From contig NZ_OY787456.1 in NCBI RefSeq assembly GCF_963678875.1, positions 2,046,001-2,110,000 of the forward strand: a DNA stretch of 64,000 nucleotides, given 5' to 3'. The stretch's first letter is position 1. Every line of letters starts with the position of its first letter. Position numbers and translations under genes: made by a program. A model generated the notes under the pieces. That model ran no database searches. It was not told the DNA's origin and saw only the letters and a list, made by a program, of their open reading frames with translations. The DNA comes from an uncultured Hyphomonas sp. (lineage in GTDB: Bacteria > Pseudomonadota > Alphaproteobacteria > Caulobacterales > Hyphomonadaceae). Positions 9,033 to 17,265 of the stretch are shown piece by piece.

Positions 9033-9992
9033 TCAGAGGCCTTCGCGGCCGATGGCGTAGAAGCGATCCGCACGCTGGCGGCGCAATTCGGCCGGGGAAA
9101 GACCGTCCAGTTCCTTCAGCGCCTTTTCCAGCGCCTTGGAAGCGGTGGCCATGGCCCGCTGAGGGTCGCGATGGGCCCCGCCGACAGGCTCTTTCACGAC
9201 GTCGTCGATCACCTTGGTACGCAGCAGGTCCGGCGCAGTGATCTTCATCGCGTCAGCAGCGTCCTTCGCCTTGGCGGCATCCCGGTAGAGAATGGATGCG
9301 CATCCTTCCGGCGAGATCACCGAATAGATCGCGTGCTCCATCATCAGGACCTTGTTGGCCGCCGCAATGCCGATGGCACCGCCGGACATGCCCTCACCGA
9401 TGATGAGCGTGACGAACGGGACGCCGAGAGTCAGGCCACGCTGCGTACCCCGTGCGATGGCTTCCGCCTGCCCGCGTTCCTCGCCGCCCTTGCCCGGATA
9501 GGCCCCGGACGTGTCGGGGAAGCTGAGGACTGGCAGATTGAACTTCTCGGCCAGGTCCATGAGACGCACGGCCTTCCGGTAGCCTTCAGGGTGCGCCATG
9601 CCGAAATTGTGCTTGAGGCGTTTCTCCGTCGTACGGCCTTTTTCGTGGCCCATGATCACGACCGGACGGCCCTTGAACCGGGCGAGCCCGCCAATCACGG
9701 CCTCGTCGTTGCCGTACACCCGGTCGCCAGCCAGCTCCTCGAAATCCTCGAAGATGTTCTCGACGAAGTCGCTGAAGTGGGGCCGGTCCGGATGCCTTGC
9801 CACCTGCGTCTTCTGCCAGGCGCTGAGATCGGAATACGTATCCTTCAGCAGCTTCTGGGACTTGGCCTTCAGCTTCGTCAGTTCGTCCGAAAGAGACGGG
9901 CCATCCTTGCGGCCCGACAGCGTTTCCAGCTCGGCGATCTTGGACTCAAGCTCCGCCAGCGGCTTTTCGAATTCGAGGTATGAAACTTTCAT
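9033..9992 (-). CDS. accA: Acetyl-CoA carboxylase carboxyltransferase subunit alpha
   Basis: AccA, with AccD, transfers the carboxyl group from biotin carrier protein to acetyl-CoA, forming malonyl-CoA for fatty acid synthesis. The 319-residue product begins MKVSYLEFEKPLAELESKI, the family N-terminal helix. It contains ARHPDRPHFSDFVE, HEKGRTTEKRLKHNFGMAHP, SFPDTSGAYPGKGGEERGQ and the oxyanion region GEGMSGGAIGI. The ATG seven codons upstream is possible, but the chosen start matches the family. It lies 45 bp after tadC on the same strand and may be read through from the pilus operon. Confidence 0.95.
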   Translation of the reverse strand: MKVSYLEFEKPLAELESKIAELETLSGRKDGPSLSDELTKLKAKSQKLLKDTYSDLSAWQKTQVARHPDRPHFSDFVENIFEDFEELAGDRVYGNDEAVIGGLARFKGRPVVIMGHEKGRTTEKRLKHNFGMAHPEGYRKAVRLMDLAEKFNLPVLSFPDTSGAYPGKGGEERGQAEAIARGTQRGLTLGVPFVTLIIGEGMSGGAIGIAAANKVLMMEHAIYSVISPEGCASILYRDAAKAKDAADAMKITAPDLLRTKVIDDVVKEPVGGAHRDPQRAMATASKALEKALKELDGLSPAELRRQRADRFYAIGREGL

Positions 9993-10037
9993 GGCGCACA
10001 AAGTAGCAATCACTGACTGACTCGCCTAGTGCCGAGA

Positions 10038-10970
10038 TCAGAAGAGAACGCCCTGCATTTTCGCGATGGCCGGCAGGATCAGGACACCCAAAAGGACTGG
10101 AAAAACGAATAAAATCAGCGGCAAGGTCAGTTTGGCTGGCAGCGCCATGGCTTTTTCTTCGGCCATCAGGATCCGGCGCTGACGCATATCTGCCGAGAAG
10201 ATCCGCAATGTGGCCCCCAGACTCGTACCCATTTCCTCCGCCTGGCGCAGCATCGTGGCCAGCGATCCGGCCTCTTCGAGGTTCATCCGGTCCGCGAAGG
10301 AACGCCACGCTTTCTTGCGCGATTTGCCCGCCCGCAGCTCCAGAGACAGAGTCTTCATGTGGCCGGCGATAATCGGATGGCGCAGGTCCAGCTCCTCGCC
10401 CACACGCTGGACAGATGCATCAAGACTCAGCCCTGCTTCCACGCAGGCCACCATCAGATCCATCATGTCGGGAAAGCCGAGCGAACACTGGCTTTGCCGG
10501 GCGGAGATCAGGTGATCCACATAGAAGGATGGCCCGACCAACCCGACGATCAGCAAGGCCACGCTGGCAAACAGAGGAATGGTGGGCTCGAAATTGCCGA
10601 GATAAGGCAAGGCGAACAGGAGCCCGACTTGTGGCAAAATCACACTGACAAGCCGCGCGAGATAGTACTGCCCGACTGCGCTGGAATGAGTCAGCCCTGC
10701 CAGAGCGAGCCGCGCCCGGACCTGGCTGACCTTGTCTTCGTCGGTGGGCGCCACCTTGTTGGAAACCTGCAGCACCAGATTGTCCACCGGGCTGACATGC
10801 TTGTGCGGCTCCATGAACTGGGTGCCGCGCCGTTCGAGACGACGCTCGACCTCTTCCTTGGCCTTGGCATTCCGCCAGACTGACAGCAGCCCCGGCACCG
10901 CGATCACGACAGCAACGGCCAGCATGGCGACCGGCAACCAGATTTGAGAGAGAGGAAGATCGTTGAACAT
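10038..10970 (-). CDS. tadC: Tad pilus inner-membrane protein TadC (type II secretion F family)
   Basis: TadC pairs with TadB as the inner-membrane platform of the Tad (Flp) pilus machine. The 310-residue product has an N-terminal membrane anchor, a cytosolic stretch, two central hydrophobic segments, the GspF-like domain (CVEAGLSLDASVQRVGEEL, then LATMLRQAEEMGTSLGATL) and a C-terminal hydrophobic hairpin ending KMQGVLF. It is the last pilus gene of the operon, 9 bases after tadB. No pilin or prepilin peptidase gene follows in the window. Confidence 0.9.
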   Translation of the reverse strand: MFNDLPLSQIWLPVAMLAVAVVIAVPGLLSVWRNAKAKEEVERRLERRGTQFMEPHKHVSPVDNLVLQVSNKVAPTDEDKVSQVRARLALAGLTHSSAVGQYYLARLVSVILPQVGLLFALPYLGNFEPTIPLFASVALLIVGLVGPSFYVDHLISARQSQCSLGFPDMMDLMVACVEAGLSLDASVQRVGEELDLRHPIIAGHMKTLSLELRAGKSRKKAWRSFADRMNLEEAGSLATMLRQAEEMGTSLGATLRIFSADMRQRRILMAEEKAMALPAKLTLPLILFVFPVLLGVLILPAIAKMQGVLF

Positions 10971-10979
10971 GGCTCCCCC

Positions 10980-11963
10980 CTACATCTTGAAATTGATCAT
11001 CTTGCGCATGACCATGTTCCCGATGAACATCCAGATAAAAAGACCGGTGAACGAATAGCGGATGAGAGGTGTGTCGATCACGTCACCATAGAAATTCGGA
11101 CGCAGGAGATGAATCGCCAGCATGACGATGAATGGCGCCGAGGTGAGGATCATCGCGGACGCACGTCCTTCGGATGAAGCCGCCTTCACCTTGAGACGCA
11201 TCGTCTGACGTTCACGGATCGTTGTGGCGAGCGCCTTCAACAATTCCGTCAAGTTGCCACCCGTTTTTTCCTGCAGCCTTACGGTTGCTGCGAACAGTTC
11301 GATATCCGGATCACCCGCCCGCTCAGCCATGCGCTGAACGGCATTGGTGAGCGACATGCCGTAGGAAACCTCGTCGGCGGCCATACCGAACTCCGTGCCG
11401 ATTGGATCGGGCATTTCGCGCGCCACCAGAGCGATGGCCGTCGCGACCGGGTGACCGGCCTCCAGGCTGCGGCAAGCGATCTGCATTGCATCCGGTAACT
11501 GCTGCGCCAGCTTCTTCATGCGTTTGCCGCCGACCATTTTCAGAGCGATCAACGGGCCCAGCGCAAATATCGCAACGACAATGCCGCCTGCAGTCAGAAT
11601 ACCACCGACCATTTTGAAATAGACGAACCCGGCGACCAGTCCGCCACCACCCGACATGGCAAACCAGCGGGCGGGCTGGTAAGGCAGACCGGAACGGACA
11701 ACCAGCTGGTTGAACCATTGCATCGGCATTGCGAAGTTGCCGAACTCATCAAGACCGCGACTCTTGCGCAGCTCGATCATTGCCTCATTCGTGGTTTCGA
11801 AACGTTCCTTGAACTGAAGGCGCTGGTTCACGATACGCTGCGTCTGCGCTGTCGTGAAAAGGCTCATGACTGCCTGCAATGCCAGGAATATGGCACCAAT
11901 TGCCATGATCATTGGGATCATGAACGTCAGGCTGTTGGTCGTGATATCCAGCAGGCCGAACAC
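10980..11963 (-). CDS. tadB: Tad pilus inner-membrane protein TadB (type II secretion F family)
   Basis: TadB is a polytopic platform protein thought to couple the CpaF motor to pilin insertion. The 327-residue product has an N-terminal transmembrane helix (about 10-30), a pair of hydrophobic segments at about 105-140, a GspF domain containing LPDAMQIACRSLEAGHPV and FAATVRLQEKTGGNLTELL, and two C-terminal helices ending MRKMINFKM. It follows cpaF by 9 bases and precedes tadC by 9, in the standard cpaF-tadB-tadC order. Confidence 0.92.
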   Translation of the reverse strand: MFGLLDITTNSLTFMIPMIMAIGAIFLALQAVMSLFTTAQTQRIVNQRLQFKERFETTNEAMIELRKSRGLDEFGNFAMPMQWFNQLVVRSGLPYQPARWFAMSGGGGLVAGFVYFKMVGGILTAGGIVVAIFALGPLIALKMVGGKRMKKLAQQLPDAMQIACRSLEAGHPVATAIALVAREMPDPIGTEFGMAADEVSYGMSLTNAVQRMAERAGDPDIELFAATVRLQEKTGGNLTELLKALATTIRERQTMRLKVKAASSEGRASAMILTSAPFIVMLAIHLLRPNFYGDVIDTPLIRYSFTGLFIWMFIGNMVMRKMINFKM

Positions 11964-11972
11964 AGTGCGCTC

Positions 11973-13355
11973 CTAGAAACGGGTTGACGGATCGAACAGG
12001 CCCGGCGGCATGTGAACGCCTCGGCGTTCCATCTCGTCCAGGAATTTCGGGCGCAGACCCGTTGCTGCGAAGTGACCTTCAACCTTGCCTTCATCCGTAG
12101 TGCCGGTGCGGACAAACTGGAAAATTTCCTGCAACTGCACGACGGATCCTTCCATGCCGGTGACTTCAGCAATAGACATCACGCGGCGCGATCCGTCCGA
12201 CAGGCGGGACGCCTGCACAATGAAGTTCACAGCCGATGCGATCTGTCCACGGATGGCATGTTCTGAAATCTTCATGCCGCCGATCATCACCATCTGCTCA
12301 AGGCGCGTCAGGGCATCCCGGGGGTTGTTGGCGTGAATGGTCGCCATGGATCCTTCGTGGCCGGTGTTCATGGCCTGAAGCATGTCGAAGGCTTCCTCGC
12401 CGCGAACCTCCCCCAGGATCACCCGGTCCGGGCGCATACGCAGGGCGTTCTTCACGAGTTCCCGCTGGCGGATCTCACCCTTGCCTTCGATGTTCGGCGG
12501 ACGGGTTTCCATGCGGGCGACGTGTGGCTGCTGCAGCTGAAGCTCAGCGGCATCTTCAATCGTGATCATGCGTTCGTCAGGACTGATCGCCGAGGACAGC
12601 GCATTCAGCAGCGTGGTCTTACCGGAGCCGGTACCACCGGAAATCACGGTTGAGGCCCGGCACTTCACCGCACCAAGAATGAAATCCGCTACCGGACGCG
12701 GAATAGCGCCAAATTCGACCAGCTTGTCGATGGTCAACGGTGATTTCGAGAACTTCCGGATCGAAACCAAAGGGCCGTCGATGGCGATGGGCATGACCGC
12801 AGCGTTGACACGGCTCCCGTCGGCAAGACGGGCATCGACCAGAGGTTGGCTTTCATCGACACGGCGACCGACCGCAGAAACGATCCGCTGCACGATCCGC
12901 AAGAGGTGCTCGTTGTCCGCAAAACGGACCGGCGCGATCTGCAGCTTGCCGTGGCGCTCGACGTAAACCTGGTCACAACCATTGATCAGGATATCCGCGA
13001 TGGAGTCATCCTTGAGCAGCGGCTCGATAGGACCAAGCCCTGTCATCTCGTCCATAACGGCGTCGGCGAAGCTGGCCTCTTCGGCTGCCGACAGGGCCAT
13101 GTCTTCTTTCTTGATGATGTCCGCGATAATGCCGCGGACACGCCGGCGGAGCGTCTCGTCATCCAGCTTTTCAAGCTTGGAAAGATCGAGTTCGTCGATC
13201 AGTTTCGCATGAATCTTCAGCTTGGCATCGAGCTGGTCAAACCCACCTGATTCCGGCTTGGCGCGTGGCGGCGCTGGCGGCGGAACCGGCGCTGAGGATT
13301 TGGCTTCCGGGTCAGGGGCAACCGGTGCGGGTGTGGAAAATCCGAAACGGCTCAT
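11973..13355 (-). CDS. cpaF: Tad pilus motor ATPase CpaF/TadA
   Basis: CpaF is the hexameric secretion ATPase that powers Tad pilus assembly. The 460-residue product has a proline-rich N-terminus, the helical domain that begins near LDAKLKIHAKLIDELDLSKL, and a RecA-like core with Walker A GGTGSGKTT at about 240-248. The Walker B/Asp box region reads RVILGEVRGEEAFDMLQAM, followed by the His box GSMATIHANNPRDAL. All catalytic elements are intact. Its start overlaps the cpaE stop by 4 bases. Confidence 0.96.
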   Translation of the reverse strand: MSRFGFSTPAPVAPDPEAKSSAPVPPPAPPRAKPESGGFDQLDAKLKIHAKLIDELDLSKLEKLDDETLRRRVRGIIADIIKKEDMALSAAEEASFADAVMDEMTGLGPIEPLLKDDSIADILINGCDQVYVERHGKLQIAPVRFADNEHLLRIVQRIVSAVGRRVDESQPLVDARLADGSRVNAAVMPIAIDGPLVSIRKFSKSPLTIDKLVEFGAIPRPVADFILGAVKCRASTVISGGTGSGKTTLLNALSSAISPDERMITIEDAAELQLQQPHVARMETRPPNIEGKGEIRQRELVKNALRMRPDRVILGEVRGEEAFDMLQAMNTGHEGSMATIHANNPRDALTRLEQMVMIGGMKISEHAIRGQIASAVNFIVQASRLSDGSRRVMSIAEVTGMEGSVVQLQEIFQFVRTGTTDEGKVEGHFAATGLRPKFLDEMERRGVHMPPGLFDPSTRF

Positions 13356-14548
13356 CCGCGGCGCCTCCGCTTGCCTTCAGCCGGCATTGCGGCCTGCGCC
13401 TCTTCCGGCAACATCATCTGGACAAGCTTTCCGATGTCGGAGACCAGAGGGCTTTTCTGGACAACTTCCGCGATCGGGCGCCCGAGGTTCACAGCCGTCC
13501 GTGCGGCATCCCAGTCCGACGTAATCGTGGAATCGATCTTCCGGTCGATGGCGCCTTCTGCTTTGTCCAGCGCAAACTCGGCCCGCAGGCGCTTCTTCTG
13601 GAACATGCGGTTCAGGACAAGCTTCGTCGGCCCCCGGTCATTTCGCAGCACGTCCACTTCACGCGCCATGTCTGCCGCAGCGTGCAGACTCGGCACGGTC
13701 AATTCACTGATCACAATCGCTTCGTCGACAGCGCTCAGGACGGACTTCGTCCAGGGCATCATGTGACGCGGCATATCGACGATGGTGAATTCGAACATTC
13801 CGCACGCCACATCCAGAAGGCGCAGGATGGCCGGCTCCGACGCGAGGGCATCACCGTCCGGATTCCGCGGTGCCGCGACGATCGAAACGCCGCTTTCATG
13901 CTGGTAGCACCATGCCGCGAGCAGCCGAGGGTCAAGACGCTCGGGCGCGGCCGACAGAGCGGACAAGTCGAGCTTCGGCACAGCCTCGAGGAATGACGTC
14001 GTCATGCCGTCGGCCACGTTCAGGTCGACGAGGCAGACACGCCCCGGACCGAACCGGCGGGCGAGGTCGAATGCACTCTCTATCGCAATCGTGGTAACGC
14101 CTGCTCCGCCGACGGCCCCGCGGAACGCCCAGCACACGCTGGATCCACCAACACCGCCATTCGCGGTATCGCGGAACTTTTCGACCGCTTCGGTAATGTC
14201 TTCCGGGCTGGAAGACACGGGCAGGACGTCGGAGGCGTCCAGCTTCATGAGCGCGCGAACCATGTTGCCGGGAATCTGGTCGGACAGGACGATCACCGCA
14301 GTTGATGGCCGATCGACGGCAAGCTTCAGCAGAAGCTCATCCCATCCGGGCACGCCCTGCTCCAGCAGTATGACTCCGCTTCCGAACTTCATGGCCGCTT
14401 CGGACGCCGACATCTGGCTGAGGTCTGCCAATTCCACGCAATGCGGTTGCAGTGCGCCAAGGCGGGTATCGCTGACCAGGGCCGCGAGATGAGGAATGAT
14501 GCGGTCCGTTGATCCGCGGGGCGTATTGACGGGTGCTGCCTGGGTCAT
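13352..14548 (-). CDS. cpaE: Tad pilus assembly protein CpaE/TadZ (ParA-like, degenerate P-loop)
   Basis: CpaE/TadZ localises the Tad machine to the cell pole. The 398-residue product has an N-terminal receiver-like domain (VILLEQGVPGWDELL, then ALMKLDASDVLPVSSSPEDI) and a ParA/MinD-like domain from about residue 138. The P-loop reads GAVGGAGVTT (144-153). Compared with the ParA motif KGGxGKT, both lysines are replaced by valine, so ordinary ATP hydrolysis is doubtful. CVDLN-type and FTIVDMPRHMMPWT elements remain. It sits one base after the small lipoprotein gene and overlaps cpaF by 4 bases. Confidence 0.9.
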   Translation of the reverse strand: MTQAAPVNTPRGSTDRIIPHLAALVSDTRLGALQPHCVELADLSQMSASEAAMKFGSGVILLEQGVPGWDELLLKLAVDRPSTAVIVLSDQIPGNMVRALMKLDASDVLPVSSSPEDITEAVEKFRDTANGGVGGSSVCWAFRGAVGGAGVTTIAIESAFDLARRFGPGRVCLVDLNVADGMTTSFLEAVPKLDLSALSAAPERLDPRLLAAWCYQHESGVSIVAAPRNPDGDALASEPAILRLLDVACGMFEFTIVDMPRHMMPWTKSVLSAVDEAIVISELTVPSLHAAADMAREVDVLRNDRGPTKLVLNRMFQKKRLRAEFALDKAEGAIDRKIDSTITSDWDAARTAVNLGRPIAEVVQKSPLVSDIGKLVQMMLPEEAQAAMPAEGKRRRRG

Positions 14549-14549
14549 A

Positions 14550-14828
14550 TCAGGAAGTCTCCCCGCTGCCGCCTACTCCCGACGGATTCAGCTCCTTGCG
14601 CTTTCCCTCATTCAGGGCGCGAACGGCATTTGCCGCGCGCACGCCGGACGACGACTGATTGGCTTCGGAGTTCGGTACCGTCACATCACGGATGGATTGC
14701 TCGGCAACATTGGCTGCATTTGCGCCACCCAGCAGGTACTGGTCCTGATAGTCATGCGACGCACAGGCGGGCAGACTTCCCAGCAGCAGAAACGGAAGGC
14801 CATACTTGAACTGTTTCATCTTGGTCAT
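14550..14828 (-). CDS. Small Tad-operon lipoprotein in the cpaD position
   Basis: The product is a predicted outer-membrane lipoprotein of about 92 residues: MTKMKQFKYGLPFLLL, then a lipobox ending LPAC, and a mature chain of about 70 residues. The ending GVRAANAVRALNEG resembles the GxRA...Y/LR endings I recall for short lipoproteins of Tad loci. It is far shorter than CpaD (about 200 residues) and I see no CpaD-like domain. Start choice is uncertain: ATGs at 14849 and 14834 are also in frame, the first overlapping the cpaC end. It lies between cpaC and cpaE with almost no spacing. Confidence 0.75.
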   Translation of the reverse strand: MTKMKQFKYGLPFLLLGSLPACASHDYQDQYLLGGANAANVAEQSIRDVTVPNSEANQSSSGVRAANAVRALNEGKRKELNPSGVGGSGETS

Positions 14829-14838
14829 TCCCATCTTC

Positions 14839-16131
14839 TCAATACCCATCCGGCGGGATCGCCGTCTTATCCATCAGGAAAAACTCTGACTCCGACGGCG
14901 CACCAAACGCATCCAGCGGCGATGCCAGCATGTCGGGATGCGCTGCCGGCTGGACGAGACGCGGGGTCACGATAATGACCAGTTCGCTCTCATTCCGCTG
15001 ATAGCGCTTGGAGGAGAACAAGGCGCCGAGCACTGGCACATTGCTGAGCCACGGCGTCTGCCGGACATCGTTGGAATAGTCGTTCTGCAGAAGACCTGCG
15101 ACTGCGAATGCCTGCCCATCCCTCAGCTCGATTGTCGTATCCGCCCGGCGAACAGAAATCCCTGGGATCTCGATATTGGCAGCACGAATACCATTGCCGC
15201 GGTCAAGCGCCGAAACTTCAGGCCGCACCCGCAGGTTCACCATCCCATCGCCCAACACTGTCGGGGTGAAATCAAGGCCCACACCGAACTTCTTGAATTC
15301 AACGGTAATCTCGCCTTCGCGCTGCGCGACCGGGATGGGGAACTCACCGCCCGCCAGGAAACTTGCCGTGTCACCAGACAAGGCGACCAGGTTCGGTTCC
15401 GCCAGTGTACGGATGACGCCTTTCTCCTCCAGCGCACGAAGCCGGACATCTACGTTCCCGCCGCCAACATTGGTGAACAGGGCCATCGTCTTTTCGGCAA
15501 GACCGGAGATCGTACCGGACTCGGTTGAAGCGACAACATCATTCGCATCGACGGAATTTCCAAAGCCGATTTCCTTCACCGCGCTGCGGCTGGCCTCAAG
15601 GAAGCGAACTTCCAGAAGCACCTGCTGGCTCTGACCGATGGAAAGGCCGTTGGCGACGCCGCCCGGCAGATACCGTTCAGCAACCTGCAAAGCCATTTCT
15701 GCAGCGGCGGCGGTCGTTACCTTGCCATCAAGGAAGATCCCATCATGCACGGGGTAAACCTGAATGTCTTCGCCCGGGAGCAGATTGGAGAAATCGGTCC
15801 GCAATTCGTCGAGGCCAAGTTCGACTTCCACATTGATCAGTTCCGCGACCTTCCCGCTGGCGCCATAGATCAACACGGTCGTCGATCCCGGCTGCTTGCC
15901 GCGTAGAAAGAAGGACTGGTTCGAAGTTGCCATCGCTTCGGCAATGTCCGGGTCGGCCACGACAAGCGTCGTGAACGGGGCATTTGTCTCCACGACAGCA
16001 GAGCGTCCCTTTTCGACAACCAGCATGTCGTCGGTCGGTGCTGCCGTGCGCTGCGTCCAGGCAGCCGCCGGCGAAGTAGTGAACATCATGGCCAGGAGGC
16101 CGGCCAGCATCATGTGATTGAAACGTCCCAT
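14839..16131 (-). CDS. cpaC: Tad pilus outer-membrane secretin CpaC/RcpA
   Basis: CpaC forms the outer-membrane channel through which the Tad pilus exits. The 430-residue product has a signal peptide ending SPAAA, an N-terminal pilus/T2SS domain (VVADPDIAEAMATSNQSFFL), a BON-like segment (IFLDGKVTTAAAAEMALQVA) and a secretin core with VLLEVRFLEASRSAVKEIGF, LAEPNLVALSGDTASFLAGG and VPVLGALFSS...ELVIIVTPRLV. Its ATG shares one base with the cpaB stop (TGATG). Confidence 0.95.
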   Translation of the reverse strand: MGRFNHMMLAGLLAMMFTTSPAAAWTQRTAAPTDDMLVVEKGRSAVVETNAPFTTLVVADPDIAEAMATSNQSFFLRGKQPGSTTVLIYGASGKVAELINVEVELGLDELRTDFSNLLPGEDIQVYPVHDGIFLDGKVTTAAAAEMALQVAERYLPGGVANGLSIGQSQQVLLEVRFLEASRSAVKEIGFGNSVDANDVVASTESGTISGLAEKTMALFTNVGGGNVDVRLRALEEKGVIRTLAEPNLVALSGDTASFLAGGEFPIPVAQREGEITVEFKKFGVGLDFTPTVLGDGMVNLRVRPEVSALDRGNGIRAANIEIPGISVRRADTTIELRDGQAFAVAGLLQNDYSNDVRQTPWLSNVPVLGALFSSKRYQRNESELVIIVTPRLVQPAAHPDMLASPLDAFGAPSESEFFLMDKTAIPPDGY

Positions 16132-17018
16132 CAGTCCGTCACCTTCTTCGGAGGGTTGCCCGGGCTGACCGGTGCAGAGACCTCCGTCTCCTTGTTTCCG
16201 TTGATGACGCGCACCTGTGTCGTGGTCGGAGATCGCCGACGCACGACCGGGCGCACCACCGCGGGCGTCTTCACTTCCTTCTGCGCCGCGACGACCAGTT
16301 CCGCTTCTTCTTCCCGTCCGATCAGGGCAAGGCCGAGTGCGCTGCGCTGGCTTGCTGCACCCAGGGCCAGCGATCCCTCCGGCGTCACTTCCAGCGTCAC
16401 AGTATTTGACGGCAGAGCGCCTTCGAGGTTTGGATCAAATGTCTGGTCGACAGCCAGCACCGTCACATTCTTGAGGACAGGCCGCGCAATAAGGTCACCG
16501 GAAATACGCATATCTTCGCTGCCGCGCGCATATGCGCTGCCCCCGCCGTCCCGCGGAATGAATTCATTCACGTCCACGCGGTCCCCCGGAAGAACAAATC
16601 CCGAGACGCCCGTATCACTCCGCACCACGATGGAAACTGCGCGCATGCCCGGTTTTATGGATCCGGCGAGGGTCAGCGTTGCGCCGCTCATATCGAGCTT
16701 GTTGACGTTTACCGGCTCACCTTCGATGATCAGTCCACGTGAATAAGCTTTTTCCGGAAGCACATCTTTGTCGTTCAGCGTTCCCTCGGGAATGAGGTTT
16801 TCCGGCCATTCCACACGCTTCAACATCGAAGAATCCAGGAGCTCTCCGGTCTCGATCGTTCGTGCAGCCACCATGACACCCGTCATCGAGATGGCTGGAA
16901 CGCCCGTCGCTGCTTCCGCTTGTGTGCGGGTGTCCGACATGTAGTAGCGTCCAAGCATGACGGCGCCAGCACCCAGCACGACAGACAAGCCCAGACTGAT
17001 TAGAGGTGTTGTTTTCAT
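16131..17018 (-). CDS. cpaB: Tad pilus assembly protein CpaB/RcpC (SAF domain)
   Basis: CpaB is a periplasmic, membrane-anchored Tad component thought to stabilise the secretin. The 295-residue product has an N-terminal transmembrane helix (ISLGLSVVLGAGAVML), a SAF domain (VMVAARTIETGELLDSSMLK) and the RcpC-type core with SIKPGMRAVSIVVRSDTGVS and PGDRVDVNEF. It is the first gene of the operon; two TTAACC boxes 21 bp apart lie 115-141 bp upstream. The pilin gene and cpaA, which precede cpaB in Caulobacter, are not present in this window. Confidence 0.93.
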   Translation of the reverse strand: MKTTPLISLGLSVVLGAGAVMLGRYYMSDTRTQAEAATGVPAISMTGVMVAARTIETGELLDSSMLKRVEWPENLIPEGTLNDKDVLPEKAYSRGLIIEGEPVNVNKLDMSGATLTLAGSIKPGMRAVSIVVRSDTGVSGFVLPGDRVDVNEFIPRDGGGSAYARGSEDMRISGDLIARPVLKNVTVLAVDQTFDPNLEGALPSNTVTLEVTPEGSLALGAASQRSALGLALIGREEEAELVVAAQKEVKTPAVVRPVVRRRSPTTTQVRVINGNKETEVSAPVSPGNPPKKVTD

Positions 17019-17265
17019 AGCTCCCTCACAGCGCCGTTCTGGCGCGATGCTCCGTCTGTCATGGTTACGACGTAGACGGTAAGGTCTCTTGAATACGTGC
17101 AGAAAAATCTCGGAATCTGCCGGAACGGCACGTTAACCAAGAAGCAAGGTGAATTAACCTGCTGCAAACCATAAGCTTGAAGTTGGAAGCAATGGTACAA
17201 AGCCCCTGGCGATCAAACTCGGGCAGGAATGATCATTCAATCCGTTGGCGTACCAATAGTCCGGC
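17019..17265 (-). promoter_or_regulatory. cpaB upstream region with paired TTAACC boxes
   Basis: This 247-bp gap between the dehydratase end and cpaB holds no convincing gene. TTAACC occurs at 17133-17138 and again at 17154-17159, in direct orientation and 21 bp apart. TTAA boxes are rare in this GC-rich sequence. The arrangement resembles CtrA half-sites (TTAACCAT), and CtrA control of Tad pili is known in Caulobacter. The link to CtrA here is inference. Confidence 0.45.
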
